Source: Planctomycetota bacterium
GTDB taxonomy: Bacteria > Planctomycetota > UBA8742 > UBA2392
Reading direction: 5' to 3'
DNA length: 64,000 bases
NCBI GenBank assembly: GCA_020425605.1
Contig: JAGQRH010000001.1
Span: forward strand, 28,650 to 92,649
The translations under genes and the position numbers were made by a program. Every line of letters begins with the position of its first letter. Position 1 is the stretch's first letter. The notes under the pieces were generated by a model, which was not told the DNA's origin, searched no databases, and saw nothing but the letters and a program-made list of their open reading frames with translations. Shown here one piece after another: positions 19,517-28,673 of this stretch.

Positions 19517-20830
19517 TCAGCGGATGGTGATGCGGGTGGTGGCGCGCTCGGAGCCGATCTTGAGGGCCAGCTCGACGTCGCCGGTAAATCCTTCAGGCAG
19601 ATCCAGTGCGCGCAATTCAGGATCGACCAGCGGGTTCAGGGCGCGGCTGGTGTTGGCTTCGCCTTCGCGCTCGCGGATCATCTGTCCGCCCTGCGTAAGC
19701 TGGATGTTCCAGCCGACGCCTTCCTGCCGCCACAGGGCCGGCTGCTGACGGCCGTCATCGAAGAACGCACCCCACAGTACGCGCCGGCCGTCCTGCCAGG
19801 CCAGGCAGCGCACCTTGCCGACCCGATTGAAGTAGAGCACGCCGGGCCCGGTCGGGCCGCTGATGCCGGTCTGCTGCAGCGTGCGGGTGAAGGCGTCCAT
19901 CTCTTCACCGACTGCGCCGCGCAGGCTTTCGGGCCCTTGCATCAGCGCGACCAGATAGCCGCCGTCGAGGCGCACGTAGGCAATGCGCTGCACGAAGCCG
20001 TCATTGCCGTAGTACTCGCCGACGAAGCCTTCCACGCCGGCGATGCTCGGCTTGAGGCCTGCGCTGCGCTTGAAGCCGGCGGCGTCGAGTTTGTTCTCCA
20101 GCTCGAACTGCAGGCGACCGGCGTTTTCGAACTCCGTCACCGGCACCTGAAACACGCGCAGCGAAAGCCAGGCGTTCTGAACGCGCTTGCGCACGCGGCT
20201 GTCTTCGCGTTTCCAGCCGTCCAGCACGGCCGTGTAGCGACCCTGAAAAAACAGCGGCGCGATTGCATCCGGGCCGACGCCCTTGATCTGCGTGACCTCG
20301 CGCAACAGGTCATCGGCGCGGCGTGAGGCCTGGTCGGCCGTGCTGTCCACGACCACGATCGCAAAACTGCGCTCAGTTGCCGACCAGTCGACGATCAGGC
20401 CGCGGCGGCCACTGGTGAACGCGACCGGAGTGCGGTGTGCGACCAGCTCAACGGGATAGCCGCGCGGGCGCCATGGATAGTTTTCGCTGCCGCTGAAGGT
20501 CGCGCCATCGGCCTCCAGCTTGTGCTGGAGGCTCGTGAACCCCTGCGGGCCGAGTTCCCACAAGGCGCTTGAGCGCGTTGCGTCGACCCACTTCGCCGCG
20601 AGCAGTCGGGGGTAAGCGCCTTCCGTGAGCGGCGCGGGGGGAAGGCGCACGCCTACGCCCCCGTCTTCGACCCATGTGTAATCGCCGACGGCGACTGCCA
20701 TGCCGTCCATTGACGCGTCAAGTGCACGGGTGACGATGTCGCTTGCGTTGACCTGTTGTGGCGAATGCATCACCACAGCCGTGATGATGACGGCCTCGAG
20801 CAGAAAGACGGCGAACGCGAACTTGCCCAT
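19517..20830 (-). CDS. Hypothetical exported or membrane-anchored protein
   Basis: A 437-residue protein of unknown family. The N-terminal hydrophobic stretch FAFAVFLLEAVIITAVVM, ending near residue 21, is a signal anchor or signal peptide. The body is soluble, with three similar mixed alpha/beta stretches, for example residues about 70-165 and 195-320 around LRVFQVPVTEFENAGRLQFE and GEYYGNDGFVQRIAYVRLDGG. The C-terminus is beta-rich and ends with strands VELALKIGS and TTRITIR. It may sense or bind something outside the cytoplasm; nothing indicates an enzyme. Its stop abuts the stop of the AsmA-like gene. Confidence 0.65.
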   Translation of the reverse strand: MGKFAFAVFLLEAVIITAVVMHSPQQVNASDIVTRALDASMDGMAVAVGDYTWVEDGGVGVRLPPAPLTEGAYPRLLAAKWVDATRSSALWELGPQGFTSLQHKLEADGATFSGSENYPWRPRGYPVELVAHRTPVAFTSGRRGLIVDWSATERSFAIVVVDSTADQASRRADDLLREVTQIKGVGPDAIAPLFFQGRYTAVLDGWKREDSRVRKRVQNAWLSLRVFQVPVTEFENAGRLQFELENKLDAAGFKRSAGLKPSIAGVEGFVGEYYGNDGFVQRIAYVRLDGGYLVALMQGPESLRGAVGEEMDAFTRTLQQTGISGPTGPGVLYFNRVGKVRCLAWQDGRRVLWGAFFDDGRQQPALWRQEGVGWNIQLTQGGQMIREREGEANTSRALNPLVDPELRALDLPEGFTGDVELALKIGSERATTRITIR

Positions 20831-20896
20831 GGGAACAGCGACCTGGCCGGGGGGGGGGACAGAATTATCGGAGAACAGCGCCGGAATGCCAATGAC

Positions 20897-22375
20897 CTAG
20901 TGCTCGCGGCGGACGCGGCTGTCGGGGATGCCGAGTTCTTCGCGGTACTTTGTGACGACGCGGCGTGAAGCCTTGATGCCCGCTTCGTCGAGCTTCTTGG
21001 CGATCGCCATGTCGGACAGCGGCTTCTTCTTGGCCTCGTTGCCGATGATTTCCTTTACCTTTTCCTTCACCGCCTCACGGCTGGTCTCGCCGTCGTCTTT
21101 CGGCAGCCCGCCGGTGAACATCTTGTTCATGGCGATGACGCCCTGCGGCGTCTGCATGTACTTGCCGTAGACGGCTCGCCATACGGTGCTGTGGTGAATG
21201 CCGAGTTCGTCTGCGATGTCCTGCATCTTCATCGGCTTGAGGCCGGTGACGCCCTCGTTCATGAATTCCTGCTGGCGGGCGACGATGGAATTGGCCACTC
21301 GCTCAAGCGTGCTCTGGCGCTGATCGATGGCGTCCATGAGCTGGCGGGCCGCGTTCAGTTTGCCCTTCACGAAGTTGAGCGTTTCCTTATCGCCCTCGCG
21401 CCCCTTCAGCATTTTCAGATAGCTCGGGCTGATGGCGAGGCGCGGCACGTTTTCGCGCGTCAGGCGCACGCGCAGCTGGTTGTTCTCGTCTTCTTCGACA
21501 ATCACGTCCGGCACCACCACCTGCGTCGCGACGTCGCTGTAGAGCGCGCCCGGGTGGGGGTTCAGCGTGCCCAGCAGGTCGATCAGCAGCTTGACCTCGT
21601 CAAGGCTGAGGCCCATGTCCTTGGCAATCTTGGGCAGGCGGTTCTTGAGGACGTCTTCCCAGTGATTCCTCAGCAGCTTCTGGAGAATCGGGTAGTCCGG
21701 GTCGTCCTTGCCGATCTGCAGCAGCAGGCACTCGGCGAGGTCGCGCGCGCCGACGCCCCTGGGCTCGAGCGACTGAACCAGCTCAAGCGCCCATTCGGCT
21801 TCTTCCAGCGTGTAGCGACCCTCGAAGGCTTTGACGATGTCCGGCAGCGGATACTCGAGATAGCCGCGGTGGTCGAGCGAGTAAATGATCGACTCGATCA
21901 GGGGCCAGTCCAGATCGTCAATCTCGCGCATCCGGAGCTGCTCAAGCAGGTGATCCGCCAGTTGCTCGCCCGGGGCGGCAACCTGGCTGAAGGCCTCCTG
22001 CTTGGCGTCAGGCTCGCCGTCCTGGGCGACCTTGGCGTTGCGCGGGACGTATTCGTCGATGTCGGTGTTGCGCTGGAGGAACTCGTAGACTTCTTCGTAT
22101 GTCTCGCCGACTTCGGTCTTGGCTTCCTGTGTGGTCTCTTCGCGGATCTCTTCGTGAGTGCGCTCTTCCTGCTCGATTCGCGTGAGCTCGTCGGGTGTGT
22201 CGTTGCCGACTTCGAGGGTGGGGTTCTCAAGCAACTCGTCACGCACGAGATCCTGCAGGTCGGCCGTGCTCATCTGCAGGATGTTGAGTGACTGGATGGT
22301 CTGCAGGCTCAGCACCTGGCGTTGTTCCAGGCGCTGACTGACCCTCATGTCGAGGCTCATGCCTGGTCCACTCAT
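20897..22375 (-). CDS. rpoN: RNA polymerase sigma-54 factor
   Basis: A 492-residue sigma-54. Region I is Gln/Leu-rich (QRLEQRQVLSLQTIQSLNIL), as needed for activator interaction. An acidic region II follows (about 55-115). The core-binding and DNA-binding parts include MQDIADELGIHHSTVWRAV, a helix-turn-helix. The C-terminal RpoN box reads SRRVVTKYREELGIP, close to the consensus ARRTVAKYRE. It directs transcription at -24/-12 promoters with enhancer-binding ATPases; none of those is in this window. Its start overlaps the recR stop as ATGA (22372-22375), so the two are translationally coupled. Confidence 0.96.
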   Translation of the reverse strand: MSGPGMSLDMRVSQRLEQRQVLSLQTIQSLNILQMSTADLQDLVRDELLENPTLEVGNDTPDELTRIEQEERTHEEIREETTQEAKTEVGETYEEVYEFLQRNTDIDEYVPRNAKVAQDGEPDAKQEAFSQVAAPGEQLADHLLEQLRMREIDDLDWPLIESIIYSLDHRGYLEYPLPDIVKAFEGRYTLEEAEWALELVQSLEPRGVGARDLAECLLLQIGKDDPDYPILQKLLRNHWEDVLKNRLPKIAKDMGLSLDEVKLLIDLLGTLNPHPGALYSDVATQVVVPDVIVEEDENNQLRVRLTRENVPRLAISPSYLKMLKGREGDKETLNFVKGKLNAARQLMDAIDQRQSTLERVANSIVARQQEFMNEGVTGLKPMKMQDIADELGIHHSTVWRAVYGKYMQTPQGVIAMNKMFTGGLPKDDGETSREAVKEKVKEIIGNEAKKKPLSDMAIAKKLDEAGIKASRRVVTKYREELGIPDSRVRREH

Positions 22376-22998
22376 CGCTCACCCCCTGTGAAGGCGCTGC
22401 GCCCGCTGAGGGCGTCGCTGAGGATGGCGCTGCTGACGTTTTCGATCTCCGCGCCGGCCGGCACGCCGCGCGCTATGCGTGTCAGACGGATGCCCTTGGC
22501 CTTTGCGACATCTGCGAGCACATCACGCAGGTAGACGGCCGTGCCTTCGCCCTCGAGGTCAGGGTTCGTAGCGAGGATGATTTCCTTGATGGCGCCGCCG
22601 GAAGCGCGCTTCAGCAGGGCGTCGATCGTGAGGTCTTCGGGGCCGATGCCTTCCAGCATGGCGATATGGCCGAGCAGGCAGTGGTAGACGCCCTTGTATT
22701 CTCCGGCTTTCTCGAAGGCCATCAGGTCCTTCGGCTGTTCGACGACGCACACGGTGGATTTGTCGCGCTGGGCGTCGCCGCAGACCGGGCAGGGATCGCT
22801 CTCCGTGAAGTTGTAACAGATACTGCAATTCGTAAGGTTTTGTTTCACGTCGCGGATGGCGCGGGCGAGGCCCATGGCGTCTTCATCGGATAGCTTGACC
22901 AGGTGAAAAGCCAGCCTCTCGGCCGTTTTTGTGCCGATTCCGGGGAGCTTTTTCAGGCTCTCTACAAGGCGCGACAGGCTGTCCGGATAATTAGTCAA
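22372..22998 (-). CDS. recR: Recombination protein RecR
   Basis: A 208-residue RecR, normal length, acting with RecO (and RecF) to load RecA at gaps. The helix-hairpin-helix LKKLPGIGTKTAERLAFHL opens the protein. The zinc finger CSICYNFTESDPCPVC follows at about 57-72. The Toprim domain starts at STVCVVEQPKDLMAFEKAG and has the EIILATNPDLEGE acidic motif. It is the first gene of an operon with rpoN; a TTGACA -35 lies about 70 bases upstream of the start. Confidence 0.96.
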   Translation of the reverse strand: MTNYPDSLSRLVESLKKLPGIGTKTAERLAFHLVKLSDEDAMGLARAIRDVKQNLTNCSICYNFTESDPCPVCGDAQRDKSTVCVVEQPKDLMAFEKAGEYKGVYHCLLGHIAMLEGIGPEDLTIDALLKRASGGAIKEIILATNPDLEGEGTAVYLRDVLADVAKAKGIRLTRIARGVPAGAEIENVSSAILSDALSGRSAFTGGER

Positions 22999-23043
22999 GC
23001 GAAAACCCCAAAAACGGAACGCTATTTGCTAGTAACTCCATAA

Positions 23044-23071
23044 AGAGTATCCCATCAGCCCCCCCTGTCAA
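23044..23071 (-). promoter_or_regulatory. Candidate sigma-70 promoter for recR-rpoN
   Basis: Reading the minus strand, a perfect TTGACA (23066-23071) is followed after 16 bases by TACTCT (23044-23049). Transcription would begin about 37 bases before the recR ATG. The -10 match is weak (3 of 6), so this is a candidate only. Confidence 0.4.
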
Positions 23072-23207
23072 GCCGCGTGGCCCCCCGCGCGGTTTGTTCC
23101 ATCCTGGCCAACGCACGCTCGTTCCACAGTTATAGACCTGTCCGGAACATCCGTTAGGATTCGCCTACGCGGGCCGACCACTTCACACCCGCGCCTGAGG
23201 AGAGCAC

Positions 23208-25604
23208 ATGCGTTACCTGCTGGTACTTGCCTGTTTCGCCGTGGTGCTGTCAGCGACGGCCTGCACGCTTGACGACGGCAACGAGACTTCGGACGACTCA
23301 GCCATCGCCGTGGCCGGGCAGGACATCATCCTGGACATCGGCGTGGCGCGTGTGGAGATTGCCGGCTCAAACATCGGCCCCGGCACCGGGCAGATCCCGG
23401 AAGGCAGCAAGGTAAAGCTCGAGATCAACGACTACGACATCACGGGGCGGAAGGCCTACTCGCCCGTCGTGCAGGTAAAGGTCACGCAGGGCGGCACTGC
23501 GGTTACCGGGCTTGCCCTCAGTCCGGCGGCGCTGTTCGAGATCAGCTACGACTTTAATGCTGCCATCGCCGATGGCCACGCGCAGGGCGACCTGTCTTTG
23601 CTGAAGATCGACGGCACCACGATTGACGAGCTCAGCTACACCCAGCTCGCGCCGGCCGATGATACCGAATATGCGGTGGCTTACCCGGGCAGGCTGCGGG
23701 CATCGTTTACCAGCTTCTCGCGCTTTGCCGTGACCGACGGCGGGACCGGCGGGACGACGCTGCCATCCGTAACCGCGCTGACCGGCACGACGAGCACTGT
23801 GCTAACCGCGACGCTGTTTCAGCTGGCCGACTCGGGCAGCGTGTTCAACGTGACCGTTGCGCTGCCGACGGCGCTGACCACCACGCCGCCGACCAACGTC
23901 GCGATGAATGACGCGAGCCTCGACGCAGGCAACCCGACGGACCCCAATAACCGCGGAATCACAGTGCAGACCGGCGGCGTGACCTACACGACGGACGCGC
24001 CCGCCGGCAGCGTCACGTTCCAGCTGGATGTGTTTACCGGGACTGGCAGCAGCGGGAGCATGGTCGGCACGGTCGTCGAGCAGGGTGGCAGTGCGACGCT
24101 GCTGATCAACTTCACATTCACGACGGGCACGGCCGGCGCGAACGCGCTTGGCGGCACGGTGACGGACATTGCGGGACGACGCACTCTCAATCTGCAGGAC
24201 GGCGGCGGTACCGAGCAGGTGGTCATCCTGATGCCCGACACGTTCCCGAACATGGCACTCGACCCGGTCACGTTTGACGACACCACATACGACGCAGGCA
24301 ACCCGACGGACCCGGCCGGGCGCATCATCACCGTTACCGCCGGCGGGGATACCTACAGCAGCGACGTTCCGACCATCGGCAGCGTGACGATTACCTTCAC
24401 GAGCTTCGACAGCGGCACGCTGGTTGGCGCGGGCACGATCACTGGAACGGTGGTCAGCGCAACGCCGGCGCTGAAGACCCTCAACTACACGTTCACCACG
24501 ACAGCCGGCGGCGGCGGCGGCGGCGGCACCAGCAGCTTCACTGCGGGCACGCCTGTCGTCGTCAACGGCACGGACGTCGCCGATGAGTGCGCCGCTTGCT
24601 ACGACATCAATTCGGGCGATTACATCGCTGTCTGGCTTTCCGATGTAGGGACGACGAACCGGACGATTGAGATGGCCCAGCTCGACGCGTCGACGCTGGC
24701 GATGGTTGGCACGCAGCTCAGCTTTGAAACGACGACTGGCATGCAGCCGGCCGGCGGCTTTGCAGTGGCGGCCGACGATTTCCAGGATCTGTGCGTCGTG
24801 GGTGCGACCGGTGCCAACGCGGCCTCGGACACAGTGGTGGCGCTGTTCTACGACTTCCAGGGGGATTCGCTGAACGCCGAGGTCAGCCTGGGTACAGGCA
24901 GCGCGCCGCGAGTGGTCTATCACGAGGACGAAGACACGTTTGTTGTCGCTTGGCAGTCGGGCGCGGACGTGATGGTGCAGGCGTTCAGCTGGAACGGCAC
25001 TGCAGTCGACACGGCCCACACGGCATTTACATCGGCAACGCTGAAGGGACTCACCGGCTACAGCGGGTCGCCTTCATCCATCCCTGATGAAGCGCTGATC
25101 ACGGCCGATGACGGCACGGGAATCGTCGCGCAGTACATCACCGTCAGCACGGGCGCGCTGGCCGGCAACAACTTTGATCTTTCGACTTCGCTGTCGGGCG
25201 GCATCTGCGCCTGGGACGAAGTCGGTGAGCAGTACCTGGTCGTGTTCCAGGAACTGGTAAGCGGCTTCTTCACATCGCAGGTAGTACTGGCGCTGGCGCC
25301 GGGTACTACCGTGCCGCTCGGGACTACGCTGACGCTGGCGGCCGCGGCTGCGCCGACGCAGGCATGCAGCGGAGATGTCGGGGCATTGTTCGCCGACCCG
25401 GGTGCGAACATCTACCCCGTAGACAGCAGCGGCTCCGGCCCGGCCATGGTGGCGACCGGGCTGTTCGGCTCATTCACCGGGCTGAACATCGACACAACGG
25501 CGGATGGCGGGGCTGTGGCGGGTGCAGGCAGCGGGGGCTATGTGCTGCTCGCGGCCATGGGCGCATCGGGGATCACTGCGATTCCACTTACGCTGGTTCC
25601 TTAG
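23208..25604 (+). CDS. Large lipoprotein with internal duplication
   Basis: A 798-residue lipoprotein. The signal peptide ends in lipobox LSATAC with Cys at 19. Two homologous blocks occur at about 225-310 and 345-432. Both carry DAGNPTDP, then GGxTYxxD and GSVTxxxxxF, and both end in a FTFTT strand. A run of seven glycines (about 434-440) links to a C-terminal beta-rich region (about 445-798) with propeller-like repeats such as DINSGDYIAVWLSDVG and YHEDEDTFVVAWQSG. It is probably exposed on the cell envelope as a binding or structural protein. GAGGAGA precedes the ATG, and a clear terminator follows. Confidence 0.8.
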   Translation: MRYLLVLACFAVVLSATACTLDDGNETSDDSAIAVAGQDIILDIGVARVEIAGSNIGPGTGQIPEGSKVKLEINDYDITGRKAYSPVVQVKVTQGGTAVTGLALSPAALFEISYDFNAAIADGHAQGDLSLLKIDGTTIDELSYTQLAPADDTEYAVAYPGRLRASFTSFSRFAVTDGGTGGTTLPSVTALTGTTSTVLTATLFQLADSGSVFNVTVALPTALTTTPPTNVAMNDASLDAGNPTDPNNRGITVQTGGVTYTTDAPAGSVTFQLDVFTGTGSSGSMVGTVVEQGGSATLLINFTFTTGTAGANALGGTVTDIAGRRTLNLQDGGGTEQVVILMPDTFPNMALDPVTFDDTTYDAGNPTDPAGRIITVTAGGDTYSSDVPTIGSVTITFTSFDSGTLVGAGTITGTVVSATPALKTLNYTFTTTAGGGGGGGTSSFTAGTPVVVNGTDVADECAACYDINSGDYIAVWLSDVGTTNRTIEMAQLDASTLAMVGTQLSFETTTGMQPAGGFAVAADDFQDLCVVGATGANAASDTVVALFYDFQGDSLNAEVSLGTGSAPRVVYHEDEDTFVVAWQSGADVMVQAFSWNGTAVDTAHTAFTSATLKGLTGYSGSPSSIPDEALITADDGTGIVAQYITVSTGALAGNNFDLSTSLSGGICAWDEVGEQYLVVFQELVSGFFTSQVVLALAPGTTVPLGTTLTLAAAAAPTQACSGDVGALFADPGANIYPVDSSGSGPAMVATGLFGSFTGLNIDTTADGGAVAGAGSGGYVLLAAMGASGITAIPLTLVP

Positions 25605-25627
25605 CATTAGTCCAACTGAGTTGCGCA

Positions 25628-25660
25628 AAGGCCCGGCTTTCAACAGCCGGGCCTTCTGCA
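25628..25660 (+). terminator. Intrinsic terminator after the large lipoprotein gene
   Basis: An 11-bp perfect stem (25628-25638 with 25645-25655) encloses a 6-base loop and is followed by CTGCATT. It starts 23 bases after the stop. Confidence 0.75.
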
Positions 25661-25846
25661 TTCAGCCATTGACTCGCAAGGCGCAGACAGCAGTTCCGCA
25701 CGGAGGCCAAGGAGTGCAGGCAGGCCGCAAACTGTTGGCTGGTCTGCGTACGGGACTGCAGGCTCTGACTACGTTGAGCCATGATCCGGATAATCTCGGA
25801 TACGGCTTCGACTCGCGAGCAGGCAACCAGCAGCCAGGCTCAAAAG

Positions 25847-25874
25847 AAGACCCCCGGCAACTGCCGGGGGTCTT
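25847..25874 (-). terminator. Terminator for the minus-strand sorting-tail gene
   Basis: A 13-base arm (25847-25859) pairs perfectly with 25862-25874; physically this is a 12-bp stem with an AACT loop. On the minus strand it lies 16 bases after the stop of the gene at 25891-26631, and its arm ends in CTT followed by TTGAGC. Confidence 0.7.
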
Positions 25875-25890
25875 GTGCTGAATGGTTCCC

Positions 25891-26631
25891 TTACGCGCGG
25901 GCTTTCTCAAGCAGCTTTCGGCGGATGACGATGCCTGCGATACCGCCGGTGGCGAGCAGCCAGAGGCTTTCCGGGTAGCCGTTCGGGTCGCTGACGCAGC
26001 CGCTTCCGGTGTCGCCGCCAACCTTTGGTACCAGCAGCGGAGCCTCGACGGTGTAGGTCGTGCCGCCGCCCACGTCGCTGAACGTAAACGTCCAGATGTA
26101 CTCGCGCGGGCTGGTGTCCAGCTGGTCGCGCCAGCCGGAAGTGATCAGGAACAGCGCAACGGCGTTGCCGTCAGGAATCGTGATCGAAATCTGGTCGTAT
26201 GGATAGATCACGTGAACGGACGAGCCGTCCGGAGAGCTTTGCTCCGGTGCTGCGGTCACGTCGTTCTTGGGCCGTTCGCCCGCGAGCACAATGGTGGTGG
26301 CGTCAATCGTGATCGACGCGCCCGTCGTATTCTGCAGGATGGCGAGGTCGTGCGTCGTGGTGGCCGCGAGCGCGTAGAACTCCGGGCTGATGCTGTCCAG
26401 CTCGTTGCTGATGCCCTTGCCGTTGCCGTAGACGTTGTTGAACTGCGGCTCACCGTTCGGCTGCAACGGATCATAGAACGGATTGGGAATCTGCAGTCCG
26501 GCAATGTACGGGCCGACATCTGCAGCCGTGGGCTCATGCACAACCGTGATGATGTCCAGACCCGGCGAAAGCTGGGCTGCGAGGCCCGTCGCAAACGCTG
26601 CCAGTGCGGCGATAATGAACCAGTTGCGCAT
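25891..26631 (-). CDS. Secreted protein with possible C-terminal sorting tail
   Basis: A 246-residue exported protein. A signal peptide (NWFIIAALAAFATGLAAQ) starts it, and an excellent GGAGGAGG ribosome site precedes the ATG. The middle is a beta-sandwich-like domain (SSVHVIYPYDQISITIPDG). The C-terminus is striking. A Gly/Ser/Cys motif (GDTGSGCVSD, Cys near 210) is followed by a hydrophobic span (ESLWLLATGGIAGIVI) and a basic end (RRKLLEKARA). That order of motif, membrane span and Arg cluster is the plan of CTERM sorting signals of the MYXO or GlyGly type. The family is unnamed to me. Confidence 0.7.
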   Translation of the reverse strand: MRNWFIIAALAAFATGLAAQLSPGLDIITVVHEPTAADVGPYIAGLQIPNPFYDPLQPNGEPQFNNVYGNGKGISNELDSISPEFYALAATTTHDLAILQNTTGASITIDATTIVLAGERPKNDVTAAPEQSSPDGSSVHVIYPYDQISITIPDGNAVALFLITSGWRDQLDTSPREYIWTFTFSDVGGGTTYTVEAPLLVPKVGGDTGSGCVSDPNGYPESLWLLATGGIAGIVIRRKLLEKARA

Positions 26632-26777
26632 GTGCCTCCTCCAAGGCTGTGTCAGACTGCGCGGGGGTTCGGGGGGACCGCTCCGCGTAAACGCAAGGGT
26701 TACTGTCTGTTTGACCGTCCCATGCCTCTACGCAAAGGCACATGTGAGTATAGGTACCGCATGGGTGCGCGCAAGTC

Positions 26778-27329
26778 TCATGGGCGCCGGAATACCTGAG
26801 TCCAGTAAATACCGTATGAGCCCGTATTGCCCTCCCGCACGCCGATCCCGATTTCCGTGAAATTGGCATTCAGGATGTTCGCCCGATGCCCGGCGCTGTT
26901 CATCCAGCCGGCCATGGCCGCGGCCGGCGTGGAATAGCCGGCTGCGATGTTCTCGCCCGCGGCCGAATAGTTCACGCCCGCGTGGTGCATGCGATCGAAG
27001 GGGGTGGCGCCGTCCGGGTTGGTGTGGCTGAAGAAGTCGCGAAAGTCCATGTCCCAGCTGTGGTCGTAGGCCACCTGCGCGCATCCCGTGTGCATGGTGA
27101 GCGCGCCAACACCGACATTCGCGCGTTCCTGGTTGACCAGCACCAGTACCTGCTGGGCCAGGCTGACTTCGCTGCTTGTGGCTGAGTTACCGGTCTGGGC
27201 CGAGCCGCCGCCGCCTTCCCTGCCGGACGAGCCGGAGCCCGACCCGCCGGACGAGCCATCGCATCCGGCCGTGGCAACGAATGAAGAAAGGAAGAGAGCC
27301 AGCAGCAGCAGTCGGGATATGGCGCGCAT
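26778..27329 (-). CDS. CAP-domain (SCP/PR1-like) lipoprotein
   Basis: A 183-residue lipoprotein. The signal peptide ends in lipobox FVATAGC, then a Gly/Ser-rich linker (SSGGSGSGSSGREGGGG). The CAP domain (about 55-183) has VNQERANVGVGALTMHTGC, HSWDMDFRDFFSHTNPDG, GENIAAGY, MAGWMNSAGHRANILN and FTEIGIGV. These motifs carry the two conserved His and Glu residues of the family. CAP proteins are extracytoplasmic and lipid- or ligand-binding; the specific role is unknown. The start at 27329 is chosen for its signal peptide and GAGGC site; upstream codons in frame are not signal-like. Confidence 0.9.
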   Translation of the reverse strand: MRAISRLLLLALFLSSFVATAGCDGSSGGSGSGSSGREGGGGSAQTGNSATSSEVSLAQQVLVLVNQERANVGVGALTMHTGCAQVAYDHSWDMDFRDFFSHTNPDGATPFDRMHHAGVNYSAAGENIAAGYSTPAAAMAGWMNSAGHRANILNANFTEIGIGVREGNTGSYGIYWTQVFRRP

Positions 27330-27550
27330 GAATGCCTCGGTTCCTCGTAGCCGGCCCCCAAAACTGGCTTCGAGCAGGCGGCCGGGGCCGCCTTGAGGGG
27401 ATTCAGGTTGCTGCATCTAGTAAGTGCAAACTTTTCGGAGTCGCTTACAGGCACCAGTGGTTGGAGCCTCCGGCGGGAACCCAGATGCTACCATACAAAA
27501 TGTATGGACTCTGCGAGCATTTGTCCATATCGCAATCTGTCAATTGACGG

Positions 27551-27577
27551 TTGACTGGCCCCCAAGCCTGCTACAAT
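27551..27577 (+). promoter_or_regulatory. Candidate sigma-70 promoter upstream of the radical SAM gene
   Basis: TTGACT (27551-27556) and TACAAT (27572-27577) are separated by 15 bases, shorter than the ideal 17. It lies about 150 bases before the ATG at 27725. The 27330-27550 stretch otherwise holds a small palindrome (CCATACAAAATGTATGG, near 27491) and no gene. Confidence 0.35.
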
Positions 27578-27665
27578 GCCGCAGCAAGTGCTTTTGGTAA
27601 GTGGGCACTAATTTGGAGGTCGGGACGCTCGGTCGCCAGCAGCATTTACGACGGCGCCGCGCAAA

Positions 27666-27711
27666 CGAGACGCAGAACGTAGCACCGGCCCAAGGTTGGG
27701 CACCCGTCTCG
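27666..27711 (+). other. Possible structured leader before the radical SAM gene
   Basis: CGAGACG (27666-27672) pairs with CGTCTCG (27705-27711), and inside them GCCCAA (27688-27693) pairs with TTGGGC (27696-27701). The structure ends 13 bases before the ATG, so folding could affect ribosome access. I cannot match it to a known riboswitch; it may equally be a degenerate dispersed palindrome. Confidence 0.3.
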
Positions 27712-27724
27712 CCCCCGCGCCCTG

Positions 27725-28600
27725 ATGAAGACAGCCATACTGAGCGAACACTCGCGCCAGTTTGAACAGCTGCGCTTTGCCTACCCGGTGGTCAGCCGCC
27801 GGAGCCGTGGGCTCTCCCTCGGGTTGAACGTCAACCCCGACAAGGTGTGTAACTTTGACTGCCCGTACTGCCAGGTGGACCGCACGGTCCCCGGGCGCGA
27901 CACGGCCGTAGACTTCGACGTCATGATCGCCGAGATTGACGCCCTGATGGCCATGGCCGCCAGTGGCGAGATCTGGAGCCGCGGCAAGTTTGCTGACACA
28001 CCCGAGAAGTTCCGCCGGCTGAATGATGTCGCATTCGCCGGCGACGGCGAACCCACCACCTACGCGCGGCTTGGTGAGGCTATCCGCGAGGTCCATAGGC
28101 TGCGCATCAAGCACAAGCTGCCCGAGGTAAAGATCATCGTCCTGACCAACGCGCTGCTGTTGCGCAAGCCGGACGTGATGGACGCCCTTTCCGAGCTCAA
28201 GACCGGGCCATACGAAGTCTGGGCCAAGCTCGATGCCGGCACGCAGGACTACTTCGAATACATTGCCGGGCGCAAACTCAGCCTGGCCAAGGTGGTTGAA
28301 AGCATCGCGCACGCGGCGCAGCAGCTTGAAGTAACAATCCAGTGCCTGTTTCCCACAATTGACGGCAAGGACCCCGGCGAGGCAGAAGCTTCCGCCGTCG
28401 CGGACCGCGTCAACGAGATTCGGGCCAGGGGCGGCAATCTTCGGCTGATTCAGCTCTACACAACGGCGCGCAGGCCGGCATTGGGCCAGATCGGCATGAT
28501 TGAAGACGCACGGCTGGATGAGTTGGCCGGCGTGATCAGGGCAAAAGTAGACGTTCCGGTGGAAGTCTACTACGGAAGGCATTGGGATTCGGCCGATTAG
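27725..28600 (+). CDS. Radical SAM protein
   Basis: A 291-residue radical S-adenosylmethionine enzyme. The 4Fe-4S cluster motif is C42-NFD-C46-PY-C49 (CX3CX2C). The following FAGDGEPTTYARL is the GGE-like SAM-contacting segment, and IIVLTNALLL and LKTGPYEVWAKLDAG continue the barrel, as in COG0731-type Fe-S oxidoreductases. The length suits a barrel without extra auxiliary clusters. The substrate is unknown. The protein begins MKTAILSEHSRQF. The gene is followed 73 bases later by lpxB on the same strand, possibly one transcript. Confidence 0.88.
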   Translation: MKTAILSEHSRQFEQLRFAYPVVSRRSRGLSLGLNVNPDKVCNFDCPYCQVDRTVPGRDTAVDFDVMIAEIDALMAMAASGEIWSRGKFADTPEKFRRLNDVAFAGDGEPTTYARLGEAIREVHRLRIKHKLPEVKIIVLTNALLLRKPDVMDALSELKTGPYEVWAKLDAGTQDYFEYIAGRKLSLAKVVESIAHAAQQLEVTIQCLFPTIDGKDPGEAEASAVADRVNEIRARGGNLRLIQLYTTARRPALGQIGMIEDARLDELAGVIRAKVDVPVEVYYGRHWDSAD

Positions 28601-28673
28601 ATTATCGGACGCGCAGCGCTGAACACGCGCGTCAGCTAGCGGCAGTTGGGCCAGTACCGAAACAAGGAAGAAC

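Noticed and set aside
20851..20860. A long G run near the start of the signal-anchored gene at 19517-20830, considered as a phase-variable tract.
   Set aside because: It lies upstream of the likely start, not in the coding sequence, and nothing shows length variation.
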